From: Flavobacterium sp.
Lineage (GTDB): Bacteria; Bacteroidota; Bacteroidia; Flavobacteriales; Flavobacteriaceae
Assembly: GCA_014379405.1 (NCBI GenBank)
Contig: JACMLU010000010.1
Location: 308,532 to 372,531, forward strand
Length of the DNA stretch: 64,000 nucleotides
Direction: 5' to 3'
Shown: positions 37,762 to 46,694 of the stretch, in pieces
Layout of the letters: every line of letters begins with the position of its first letter
How positions within the stretch are numbered: the first letter of the stretch is position 1
Notes under the pieces: model-generated
Seen by the model: the letters and a program-made list of their open reading frames with translations, nothing else
The model's database searches: none
What the model was told of the DNA's origin: nothing
Position numbers and translations under genes: made by a program

Positions 37762-40701
37762 ATGAATTTTATTAATATTCAGGTTTGCATCTATTTGTTT
37801 GTTTTAAATGCTTTATCATTAAGTTTTTATGCTCAAAATAAAGTAAGTTTAAACTCTTCGGATATCGTTTGGAAGGTTAAACCAGACGCAGAGTTGAGTC
37901 AGGATAGTTTTAATTTTTTTAATTCAGATTATTCCGATAAGAATTGGGTTAATGCCGTTGTGCCAGGTACGGTGTTTAACTCGTATGTTATTGCCGGTAT
38001 GGAAAAAGACCCCAACTTTGGCGATAACATACACAATGTAGATCGTTCTAAATATGACCGAAGCTACTGGTACCGCACTGAGTTTAGCATACCTGCCGAT
38101 TTTAAGCAGGAGGTAATATGGTTAAATTTTGAGGGTATCAATCGCTTGGGTGATGTATACTTTAACGGTAAAAAACTGGCCACGCTTAGCGGTATGATGC
38201 AGCGCGGCAAATTTGATATAACAAAACTTGTAAACTACGGTGGTACCAATGTTTTGGCGGTTTTGGTTAGTATTCCCAAGCTTCCACTTAATAATTATGG
38301 TAGTCCAACCTATTTGGCTAGCGCCAGCTGGGACTGGATTCCGTATGTACCGGGTCTTAACTCAGGTATAGTAGATGATGTATATCTGAGCAATACCGGC
38401 AAAATAGTAATGGAAGACCCGTGGATTCGCACTGTCCTGCCAAGTAATGGCCGTGCGGACATTGAAATAAAGGTAGATGTAAAAAACGTCTCTTCACAAA
38501 ACCAGCAAGGTGAGCTTACTGGTACCATTATGCCTGGCAACATTACCTTTAGCAAAAAGTTTGATGTTGAGGCAGGAAGGATGACTACTGTTAGCCTGAC
38601 CAAAGAGCAATACCATAAACTTAGCATTTCGAACCCTAAACTATGGTGGCCTAATGGATATGGGAATCCTAACCTGTATACCTGTGAGTTTAAGCTCAAG
38701 CTTGGCAATGAAATTACTGATATACAAAAGGTAAGTTTTGGCATCCGCAAGTACAGTTATGATACAGAAGGTGGCGTTCTGCATATTTCCATCAACGGCA
38801 AGCGCGTTTTCCTTAAAGGGGGTAACTGGGGCATGAGTGAATATATGCTTCGGGCGCGTGGTGAGGAGTATGATCTTAAGCTGCGCCTGCATAAGGAAAT
38901 GAATTACAATATTATTCGCAACTGGTTGGGCAGCACTACCGATGAGGAATTTTATCAGGCATGCGACAAATATGGCATTATGGTATGGGACGATTTTTGG
39001 CTGAATGCCAACCCAACCCTGCCGGCTGATATCACTGCTTTTAATGCCAATGCCGTAGAAAAAGTAAAGAGGTACCGCAACTATGCCTGTATAGCGGTGT
39101 GGTGTGGTAATAATGAGGGTTTGCCACAGCCTCCACTTAACGGCTGGTTGGCTGAAAATATCAAGACATTTGATAATGCCGACCGCTATTACCAGCCCTG
39201 CTCAAATACAGGAAACCTTAGTGGTAGCGGTCTTTGGGGAAATAAAGACCCCAGGTTTTATTTTACAAAATATCCTGCTGCTTACACCGGTACTGGGGAT
39301 GGTCCTGGATGGGGCTTACGGACCGAAATAGGTACGGCGGTTTTCCCTAATGTGGAAAGCCTTAGAAAATTCCTGCCTGAAAAAGATTTGTGGCCGCGCA
39401 ATGAGATGTGGAATAAGCATTATTTTGGTACCAATGCCGGTAATGCCGCCCCTGATGATTATGACAGAAGTATTTCAGAACGTTATGGTGCGCCAAAAGG
39501 CATTGAAGACTATACAGCAAAAGCCCAGTTACTTAACATAGAAACTAATAAAGCTATGTATGAAGGCTGGTTAGCTAATATGTGGGAAGACGCTTCGGGT
39601 ATTATGATATGGATGAGCCAAAGTGCTTATCCATCTATGGTATGGCAAACTTATGATTATTATTATGACCTTACTGGTGCTTACTGGGGTGTTAAGTCGG
39701 CTTGTGAGCCTATGCACATATTGTGGGATCCTACTAATAATTCGGTAAAAATAGTTAATACCAGTGCCACTGATCATAAAAACCTGCAGGCTGAAGCAGC
39801 CGTGTATAATATGGATGGCAAAGAAGTAACAAAGTTCAGGCAGTCGGCTACAATTGATTCCTATTCAAACACCGCTACAGAGAGTTTTGTGATTCCGTTT
39901 TACAGTAACCAGAAAGACTTGGCCTATCAAAAAACGGTAGTGGCATCTTCTACTGGAGGAGGAAAATCGAGTGATATTAACGATGGTAATGATAGCAGCC
40001 GATGGTCTGCCGATAACAAAGACGAAGAGTGGATTTATGTTGACCTTCAGTCAGTACACATGGTAAACCGCGTGATACTAAATTGGGAAAACGCTTATGC
40101 AAAAGAATATAAAATACAGTTGAGCACCGATGCCCAGAACTGGATTGACGGCATTACTGTAAAACAGGGAAAACCTGGCCCGGAAGCCCTTTCGTTTAAC
40201 GAAACTCCTGCCCGCTATGTAAGGATGCAGGGTATTAAACGAGGTTCAGGATGGGGATATTCAATATTTGACATGAAAGTTTACAGTGCCGAAGCCGATA
40301 TTTCTGGGTTAAGCAATGTACATTTTATCAAGCTTAAACTGAAAGATGCAGCAGACAAGCACTTAAGCGAAAATTTTTATTGGCGCGGTACAAACATGAA
40401 AGACTTTACGGAACTTAATAATTTGCCTAAAGTTACGGTTCAGACATCTGAAAAAGTAACCAAACGCAATGGCAAGTATTATGTAGCGATAAAAGTCAGC
40501 AGCCCTAAAGGTTTGGCATTTGGTATCAGGGTACAAGCACTTAACAGTGCTACAAAAGAGCAGATATTACCGGCTATTATGAGCGACAATTACTTTACAC
40601 TGCTTAAAGGTGAAAGCCGAGAAGTAGTGATTGAGTTTGATGAAACAGCCTTGAAAAATGGAGAAAAACCTATTATAAAGGCCATTCCCTACAATAAATA
40701 G
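37762..40701 (+). CDS. GH2 glycoside hydrolase with inserted F5/8-type C (CBM32-like) domain
   Basis: Exported beta-glycosidase of 979 residues from the ATG at 37762; earlier ATGs at 37744 and further up are possible but extend the signal peptide. GH2 sandwich, immunoglobulin-like and barrel domains are clear, with acid/base Glu452 in WCGNNEGLP and nucleophile Glu522 in RTEIGTAVFP. The layout (NYNIIRNWLGSTTDEEFYQACDKYGIMVWDDFW) resembles beta-mannosidase/exo-glucosaminidase branches rather than beta-galactosidase. A discoidin-like domain (QKTVVASSTGGGKSSDINDG to KVYSA) is set between the last beta domains. Codon use and higher G+C differ from the neighbouring genes, suggesting separate acquisition. 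Specificity cannot be fixed from sequence. Confidence 0.87.
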   Translation: MNFINIQVCIYLFVLNALSLSFYAQNKVSLNSSDIVWKVKPDAELSQDSFNFFNSDYSDKNWVNAVVPGTVFNSYVIAGMEKDPNFGDNIHNVDRSKYDRSYWYRTEFSIPADFKQEVIWLNFEGINRLGDVYFNGKKLATLSGMMQRGKFDITKLVNYGGTNVLAVLVSIPKLPLNNYGSPTYLASASWDWIPYVPGLNSGIVDDVYLSNTGKIVMEDPWIRTVLPSNGRADIEIKVDVKNVSSQNQQGELTGTIMPGNITFSKKFDVEAGRMTTVSLTKEQYHKLSISNPKLWWPNGYGNPNLYTCEFKLKLGNEITDIQKVSFGIRKYSYDTEGGVLHISINGKRVFLKGGNWGMSEYMLRARGEEYDLKLRLHKEMNYNIIRNWLGSTTDEEFYQACDKYGIMVWDDFWLNANPTLPADITAFNANAVEKVKRYRNYACIAVWCGNNEGLPQPPLNGWLAENIKTFDNADRYYQPCSNTGNLSGSGLWGNKDPRFYFTKYPAAYTGTGDGPGWGLRTEIGTAVFPNVESLRKFLPEKDLWPRNEMWNKHYFGTNAGNAAPDDYDRSISERYGAPKGIEDYTAKAQLLNIETNKAMYEGWLANMWEDASGIMIWMSQSAYPSMVWQTYDYYYDLTGAYWGVKSACEPMHILWDPTNNSVKIVNTSATDHKNLQAEAAVYNMDGKEVTKFRQSATIDSYSNTATESFVIPFYSNQKDLAYQKTVVASSTGGGKSSDINDGNDSSRWSADNKDEEWIYVDLQSVHMVNRVILNWENAYAKEYKIQLSTDAQNWIDGITVKQGKPGPEALSFNETPARYVRMQGIKRGSGWGYSIFDMKVYSAEADISGLSNVHFIKLKLKDAADKHLSENFYWRGTNMKDFTELNNLPKVTVQTSEKVTKRNGKYYVAIKVSSPKGLAFGIRVQALNSATKEQILPAIMSDNYFTLLKGESREVVIEFDETALKNGEKPIIKAIPYNK

Positions 40702-40733
40702 TATCGAATCTAAAAATCTTTTATAACTACAAT

Positions 40734-43073
40734 ATGAATATTAAAAAATTTAAAGCTCTGCTTTTTATACTATTGCCTTTTTTGGGCTATTCACAAAGTA
40801 ATCCGTTAGAGTTGTGGTATACTAAACCAGCATCTCAATGGGAAGAAACACTTCCATTAGGAAACGGACGTTTAGGAATCATGCCTGATGGCGGAGTGAC
40901 AACCGAAAAATTTGTTTTAAATGAGATTACTTTATGGAGTGGATCTTCGCAAGATGCCAACAATTACAAAGCCTATTCTTTTTTGCCTCAAATTAGAGAA
41001 TTGTTATTAGCCAATAAAAATAAAGACGCCCAAAAATTAATCGATGAGAATTTTATCTGCAAAGGGCCAGGTTCTGGAAATGGTGATGGAGCAAATGTAC
41101 AATTTGGATGTTATCAGGTGTTGGGAGATATGACGCTGAAATTTGATTATAAAACCAAATCACAACCTGTAAATTATACTAGAAATCTGGATATAAAAAC
41201 TGCAGTTGCTGCTACTCAATTTACAATCGACGGAGTAACCTACAAACGTGAATATTTTGCCAGTTTTGGTGATGATGCTGTTTTTATCAGACTTACTTCA
41301 AGCAAGAAAGGAAAACTAAATTTCAACATTCAGTTAGATAGGTCGGAACGTTTTAAAACCATGAACAGTACTGATAATTCTATTGTCATGACTGGTCAGT
41401 TAAACAACGGAACTGACGGAAAAGGAATGAAATATAAAGTGAAAGTAAAAGCTCAATTAACAGATGGAAATGCTTTATATACTAATAATGCAATTGAAAT
41501 AAAAAATGCAACAGAAGTTGTGTTGTTTATATCTGCAGGAACAGATTATAAAGATAAAAATTTCGAATCTTCAGTAGATAAAATTTTGAATGTAGCGATG
41601 CAAAAGAAATATCAGGATCAGAAGAAAAATCATATTGAAAACTATCAAAAGTTATTTAATCGCGTGGAATTGAATTTTGGAAAAGCTGCAAAAAAAACAT
41701 TGCCTACAAACGAACGTTTAGATGCCTTTCTTAAAGAACCAGATTCCGATACATCACTTCCGGTTTTGTTTTACCAATACGGTCGTTATTTAAGTATCAG
41801 CAGTACAAGAGTAGGGTTATTGCCTCCAAACTTACAAGGATTATGGGCGCATCAGGTGCAAACACCATGGAATGCAGATTATCATTTGGATGTAAATGTA
41901 CAGATGAATCACTGGGCATTGGAAACCGCTAATTTATCAGAATTAAATCTTCCACTAAAAGATTTGGTTAAAGAAATGGTACCCTATGGAGAAAAAACAG
42001 CCAAAGCGTATTATAATGCCAATGGTTGGGTTGCACATGTAATTACCAATGTTTGGGGATTTACAGAGCCTGGCGAAAGTGCTTCATGGGGTATCGCAAA
42101 AGCAGGATCAGGATGGTTGTGCAACAATTTATGGAACCATTATTTGTATACAAATGACCAGACATATCTAGCCGAAATTTATCCTATACTAAAAGGAGCT
42201 GCTCAGTTTTACAAAAGTATGCTTGTAAAAGATCCGGAAACGGGTTGGTTGGTAACGTCGCCATCTGTATCACCAGAAAATTCATTTTTGTTGCCAAATG
42301 GTCAGGAATCACACGTTAGTATGGGGCCTACAATAGACAATCAGATTGTTCGCGAATTATTTAATAACGTTATAACAGCGTCCAAAAAACTAGGATTGGA
42401 CTATGATTTGAGTAATGATCTTGAAAAACAATTAAAATCATTGCCTCCGCCGGGAGTTATTAGCCCCGACGGAAGAATTCAGGAATGGTTAAAGCCTTAT
42501 AAAGAACCAGATGAGCATCATCGCCATGTATCGCATTTATACGGATTGTATCCAGCGTCATTGATTACGCCAGAAAGTACACCCGAACTTGCAGAAGCAG
42601 CCAAGAAAACACTTGAAGTAAGAGGAGATGATGGACCAAGCTGGTCTATAGCTTATAAAATGTTGTTTTGGTCTCGTTTGAAAGAAGGAAACAAAGCCTA
42701 TAGATTATTAAAAACAATATTAAGACCAACTTTGGCGACGAATATTAATTATGGAGCAGGAGGAGGAGTTTATCCAAATTTACTTTCTGCAGGGCCACCA
42801 TTTCAAATTGATGGTAATTTTGGTGCAGCCGCCGGAATTGGAGAAATGCTGATTCAAAGTCATGCCGGATTTATTGAACTATTGCCTGCAATGCCGGATG
42901 CCTGGTTAAATGAGGGTGAAGTAAATGGTCTTAAAGCAGAAGGGAATTTTACAATAAATATGAAATGGAAAAAAGGTAAAGTCATTAAGTATGAGATATT
43001 ATCTGCTGTCCCAAGAAAAGTGAAAGTGAAGGTGAACGGAGAATTAAAAGAAATTACATCATCTAAACTCTAA
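40734..43073 (+). CDS. GH95 alpha-L-fucosidase / alpha-L-galactosidase
   Basis: 779-residue inverting GH95 enzyme with a signal peptide ending GYSQ. It opens with the family block LELWYTKPASQWEETLPLGNGRLGIMPDGG and NEITLWSG. The (alpha/alpha)6 barrel holds Glu584 in IQEWLKPYKEPDEHHRHVSH and Asp693 in FQIDGNFGAAAG. The asparagine-pair motif reads HLDVN (Asn388), so its first position is Asp. GPSWSIAYKMLFWSRL is also typical. Members remove alpha-1,2-linked L-fucose or L-galactose from glycans such as xyloglucan, arabinogalactan or host glycans. It is 32 bp after GH2 in the operon. The choice between L-fucose and L-galactose needs structure-based comparison. Confidence 0.9.
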   Translation: MNIKKFKALLFILLPFLGYSQSNPLELWYTKPASQWEETLPLGNGRLGIMPDGGVTTEKFVLNEITLWSGSSQDANNYKAYSFLPQIRELLLANKNKDAQKLIDENFICKGPGSGNGDGANVQFGCYQVLGDMTLKFDYKTKSQPVNYTRNLDIKTAVAATQFTIDGVTYKREYFASFGDDAVFIRLTSSKKGKLNFNIQLDRSERFKTMNSTDNSIVMTGQLNNGTDGKGMKYKVKVKAQLTDGNALYTNNAIEIKNATEVVLFISAGTDYKDKNFESSVDKILNVAMQKKYQDQKKNHIENYQKLFNRVELNFGKAAKKTLPTNERLDAFLKEPDSDTSLPVLFYQYGRYLSISSTRVGLLPPNLQGLWAHQVQTPWNADYHLDVNVQMNHWALETANLSELNLPLKDLVKEMVPYGEKTAKAYYNANGWVAHVITNVWGFTEPGESASWGIAKAGSGWLCNNLWNHYLYTNDQTYLAEIYPILKGAAQFYKSMLVKDPETGWLVTSPSVSPENSFLLPNGQESHVSMGPTIDNQIVRELFNNVITASKKLGLDYDLSNDLEKQLKSLPPPGVISPDGRIQEWLKPYKEPDEHHRHVSHLYGLYPASLITPESTPELAEAAKKTLEVRGDDGPSWSIAYKMLFWSRLKEGNKAYRLLKTILRPTLATNINYGAGGGVYPNLLSAGPPFQIDGNFGAAAGIGEMLIQSHAGFIELLPAMPDAWLNEGEVNGLKAEGNFTINMKWKKGKVIKYEILSAVPRKVKVKVNGELKEITSSKL

Positions 43074-43194
43074 ATAATATAAGCTGCAAGGTTCAATTAG
43101 TTTTTAATAATTGAATCGATCGGGTTATTAATAATAACATTGGAGTCTTTAGCAGAAAAATTAAATGTTTAAAATAATGATTCAATTCAAAAAG

Positions 43195-45123
43195 ATGAAA
43201 AATAAATTTATTTTCCACACTCTTGTTCTAGGTGTGCTTGGAGTGTTGTTTACAAGCTGTACCGCAGTCGATAAATCGCTGCACGTAAAATCTAAAGAAG
43301 GTTCAAATAAGATTACACTGTCTTTAAATAAGGAGGGAAAACTCAATTATAAAGTAACCCGCAGAGATAAAACATTCATTTCAGAGTCTTCTCTTGGGCT
43401 AAAATGTGATGATCAGGATTTCACATCTGGACTCTCAGTAGCTGAAATTTCACCTACAGAAGTGAGAAAGGAAAAGTACGAATTGAAGGTAGGGAATAAT
43501 AAAAAAATAGAACATTTATTTAAAAGTAAGAGCATAACTTTTAAAAATAAACTTGGAGCATTAATGATAGTTGATTTAATTGCAGGTAAAGAAGGTGTAG
43601 CTTTTCGGTATCGCTTCCCTGTTGAGAACAAAAAAGTGCGCCTAGTAAAAGATGAAATTACAGGATTTCATATTGAACAAAATGCAAAAGGCTGGCTTAT
43701 GCCTTATAATAAAGCTGGAGACTATACTCCTGGTTATGAAGACTTCTATCTAAGCGTAAATTCGGGAGACCCGATTATTAACTCCCGTAACCCATCTAAT
43801 GGATGGTGTATGCCTGCGCTTTTTAATGTAAATGATAAAAAAAACTGGATTCTTATTGCTGAGTCCGGAACAGATGGTTCTTTTCCTGGCTGTCATTTGC
43901 AGCCAAATTCGGAGGGAGGAATCTATAAAATTGCATTTGCTGAGAAAGATGAGAAGTTTACTCTCCCTTTACCTGCAAAAGAGAACGTTTATCCAGAATC
44001 AAATCTTCCGTGGGTTATGCCTTGGAGGGTTATTATTATCGGAGAACAAGCAGGAGACATATTAGTGTCAACCTTGATAACAGATTTAGCACCTGCTTCT
44101 AAAATTGAGGATACTTCATGGATTGAACCGGGAAAAGCCGCATGGGGATGGTGGTCGCATCCTGATGATTTTACAGCCAAAACTTATAACGAGTTTACTG
44201 ATCTTTCAGCTTCATTTGGCTTTAAGTATACACTTTTTGATGCTGGCTGGGAAAAAGCCAACGCGGAGTCAGGGATTATTAAATATGCGGTCTCTAAGGG
44301 AATTGAACCGCTAGTTTGGGGGTATTCATCATCATTTTTTGATTCGGAAGCGAGAAAAAAAAGATTCAAACAGCTTGCTGATATGGGTGTTAAAGGTGTT
44401 AAGATAGATTTTTGGTGTTCAGACAGGCAAGAGGTAATGGGGGCTTTACAGGGAGTTTTCGAGGATGCGGCCAAAGAACATTTATTGGTGAATCTTCATG
44501 GTACTACCGTTCCTAGAGGTTGGCACAGAACCTGGCCGAATTTTATGACGGCTGAAGCGATATTAGGAACTGAAAGTTATTTTTATGAACCGAGATTCCC
44601 TGAAAAAGCTGCAGAACAAAACACAGTGTTGCCTTTCACTAGAAATGTAGCTGGTCCTGCAGATTATACTCCTTTTGCACTAACGATGAGAACGTATCCC
44701 CGTTTAAATACCGCGATTCATGAGCTTTCCACTGCCATGACTCTTACTTCGGGAATTATTCATTTTGCCGATTCAAAAGAAGTTTTTGATTCACTTCCTG
44801 TTGAGGTTAAGAACTTAATCAAAGATATGCCTGTCACTTGGGATAAAACGGAAAGTGTTATTGCCGAGCCGGGTAAAATACTAGTGCTTTCTCGGAAGTA
44901 TGAGACGCTTTCCTATATTGTGGGTATTAATGGTACTAATAAAGAACTCCCAATTAAGCTAGATCTTGCTAAATACGGAAAGGGTTTCTCTAAATTTAGA
45001 ATAATTACAGAAGGGGAAGATCCTTTAATGCAATTTAAAGTAAATAATTATCCGATAGCTTCTGGCTGGGCCTATACCATAGCTCCAAAAGGAGGATTTA
45101 TCATTCAATTTATTAATGAATAA
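43195..45123 (+). CDS. GH97 glycoside hydrolase, retaining-type (alpha-galactosidase likely)
   Basis: 642-residue lipoprotein from the ATG at 43195 (signal MKNKFIFHTL to LFTSC, lipidated Cys about residue 23); an upstream ATG at 43165 would add ten residues. An N-terminal beta-supersandwich is followed by a barrel with WGWWSHPDDF, FDAGWE, the catalytic segment GVKIDFWCSDRQ (Asp405), LLVNLHGTTVPRGWHRTWPN and ILGTESY. In GH97, an Asp in this KIDF position marks the retaining branch, which includes alpha-galactosidases such as BtGH97b, whereas inverting alpha-glucosidases use glutamates elsewhere. This fits the alpha-galactose theme. It is lipid-anchored, probably in the periplasm or outer membrane, and is followed by galE. 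Confidence 0.9.
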   Translation: MKNKFIFHTLVLGVLGVLFTSCTAVDKSLHVKSKEGSNKITLSLNKEGKLNYKVTRRDKTFISESSLGLKCDDQDFTSGLSVAEISPTEVRKEKYELKVGNNKKIEHLFKSKSITFKNKLGALMIVDLIAGKEGVAFRYRFPVENKKVRLVKDEITGFHIEQNAKGWLMPYNKAGDYTPGYEDFYLSVNSGDPIINSRNPSNGWCMPALFNVNDKKNWILIAESGTDGSFPGCHLQPNSEGGIYKIAFAEKDEKFTLPLPAKENVYPESNLPWVMPWRVIIIGEQAGDILVSTLITDLAPASKIEDTSWIEPGKAAWGWWSHPDDFTAKTYNEFTDLSASFGFKYTLFDAGWEKANAESGIIKYAVSKGIEPLVWGYSSSFFDSEARKKRFKQLADMGVKGVKIDFWCSDRQEVMGALQGVFEDAAKEHLLVNLHGTTVPRGWHRTWPNFMTAEAILGTESYFYEPRFPEKAAEQNTVLPFTRNVAGPADYTPFALTMRTYPRLNTAIHELSTAMTLTSGIIHFADSKEVFDSLPVEVKNLIKDMPVTWDKTESVIAEPGKILVLSRKYETLSYIVGINGTNKELPIKLDLAKYGKGFSKFRIITEGEDPLMQFKVNNYPIASGWAYTIAPKGGFIIQFINE

Positions 45124-45145
45124 AAGGAGGCCTAAGCTGTAAATT

Positions 45146-45161
45146 ATAGGTAACTAAACGG
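45146..45161 (+). repeat. 16-bp direct repeat, copy 1 (before galE)
   Basis: ATAGGTAACTAAACGG, identical to 46473-46488 on the other side of galE; flanking AATTA and CATA are also shared. Confidence 0.6.
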
Positions 45162-45220
45162 ACAAGCATATAAAATAATTAATTTATGGATGTAATTGCA
45201 TCTATACAGATAGAAATAAG

Positions 45221-46234
45221 ATGAAAATATTAGTAACAGGTGGTTTCGGTTTTATCGGTTCACATACCGTAGTTGAATTACAAAACGAAGGTTTTGAAGT
45301 TGTAATTATTGATAATCTTTCCAATTCCTCAGAAGAGGTATTGGAAGGAATTGTTGCCATTACGGATAAAACGCCATTATATGAAAAAATAGATTTACGC
45401 GAGAAAGAAGCTGTTCAAAGTTTCTTTAAAAAACATGAAGATGTTGCGGGTGTAATACATTTTGCAGCTTCAAAAGCAGTTGGGGAAAGTGTTGGAAATC
45501 CATTGTTATATTACGAAAATAACATTACTACGTTGGTGTATATTTTACAAGAATTAGAGAAAAAGCCTGATGCGAATTTCATTTTTAGTTCATCTTGTAC
45601 TGTTTACGGTCAGGCCGAAAAAATGCCAATCACCGAAAATGCACCGGTGCAACAACCAATGTCTCCTTATGGGAATACCAAGAAAATTGGGGAAGAAATC
45701 ATAATTGACGCTGCCAAAGTAACTAATATCAATGCTATTTTATTGCGTTATTTTAATCCGATTGGATCACATCCATCGGCTGAAATTGGCGAACTGCCTA
45801 TTGGGGTTCCTCAAAATTTAGTGCCTTTTATTACCCAAACCGGTTTTGGTTTGCGAGCTGAATTATCTGTTTTTGGGGATGATTATCCAACTCCTGATGG
45901 AACCGCAGTTCGTGATTATATACATGTAGTCGATTTGGCAAAAGCCCACGTAATTGCATTACAGCGATTATTAAACAAAAAAAACCTTGATAAAGTGGAA
46001 ACGTTCAATTTAGGAACCGGTAAAGGGAGTTCGGTTTTGGAAGTGATTCATAGTTTCGAAAAAGTAAGCGGTAAAAAACTGCCATACAAGATTGTTCCTC
46101 GAAGAGAAGGGGATATTACAGAAGCCTACGCCAATACCGATAAAGCAAATGATGTTTTAGGCTGGAAAGCACAATCAACTTTGGACGAAGCCATGGCAAG
46201 TGCTTGGAAATGGGAGCAGAAGATTCGCTCGTAG
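45221..46234 (+). CDS. galE: UDP-glucose 4-epimerase
   Basis: Cytoplasmic epimerase of 337 residues that interconverts UDP-galactose and UDP-glucose in the Leloir pathway. The NAD-binding motif GGFGFIGSH is at residues ~7-15, the catalytic Ser/Tyr pair is in FSSSCTVYGQ and SPYGNTKK, and family blocks DNLSNSS, LRYFNPIGSHPS, DGTAVRDYIHVVDLA and FNLGTGKGSSVLEV are present. Placed at the end of the glycosidase operon, it would process galactose released by the locus; galM lies 6 kb away. No galK or galT is present in the window. The gene is framed by a 16-bp direct repeat. Confidence 0.96.
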   Translation: MKILVTGGFGFIGSHTVVELQNEGFEVVIIDNLSNSSEEVLEGIVAITDKTPLYEKIDLREKEAVQSFFKKHEDVAGVIHFAASKAVGESVGNPLLYYENNITTLVYILQELEKKPDANFIFSSSCTVYGQAEKMPITENAPVQQPMSPYGNTKKIGEEIIIDAAKVTNINAILLRYFNPIGSHPSAEIGELPIGVPQNLVPFITQTGFGLRAELSVFGDDYPTPDGTAVRDYIHVVDLAKAHVIALQRLLNKKNLDKVETFNLGTGKGSSVLEVIHSFEKVSGKKLPYKIVPRREGDITEAYANTDKANDVLGWKAQSTLDEAMASAWKWEQKIRS

Positions 46235-46600
46235 GGTAATGTGTGGAAGAGATGCACCGCAACTCTATAAATGGATCTTTACAAGAATTCCAAATTATTA
46301 TGATGATGGTTTGGGATTTTTGTTTTAAGTAATTAATTGTAAATTTGTTAAGCAAATAAGTTTTGTTTTTTATAAAATTATCTAAATGAGTTTTGTTACA
46401 ATTCAATAGAAGATTTTTGACGGTAAATCAATGGAAAGACTTGCAGGAGTTAATCATCAATGGGATGAATTAATAGGTAACTAAACGGGTAATCATAATT
46501 AGTTTTAAATGAAACCTGACTGGTTTTTGAAACCTGACTGGTCTAAAATTTAGGTATAGGGTGAGGATTATAAAAAACCAAATATTTAATTAAAACCAAT
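46235..46600. other. Non-coding spacer after galE
   Basis: No gene seen. It contains the second 16-bp repeat and short repeated CCTGACTGGT units (46516-46541); related CCAGACAGG/CCTGTCTAG units flank the other side of the terminator at 46650-46680, forming a loose inverted structure. Confidence 0.4.
46473..46488 (+). repeat. 16-bp direct repeat, copy 2 (after galE)
   Basis: ATAGGTAACTAAACGG, identical to 45146-45161. Confidence 0.6.
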
Positions 46601-46638
46601 AAAAAAGGTTGATGATTTTAATTTCATCAACCTTTTTT
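46601..46638. terminator. Bidirectional terminator between galE and the DUF5107 gene
   Basis: A 15-base stem with A6 on one arm and T7 on the other (AAAAAAGGTTGATGA and its complement), loop about 8 bases. It works in both directions between converging genes. Confidence 0.8.
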
Positions 46639-46694
46639 TATTTCCAAAAGAACCAGACAGGCTTTAAAAACCTGTCTAGTCTAAAAAATTAAAT

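Noticed and set aside
38310..38750. 146-codon - strand frame inside GH2
   Set aside because: Shadow frame made possible by the higher G+C of this gene; no recognisable domain.
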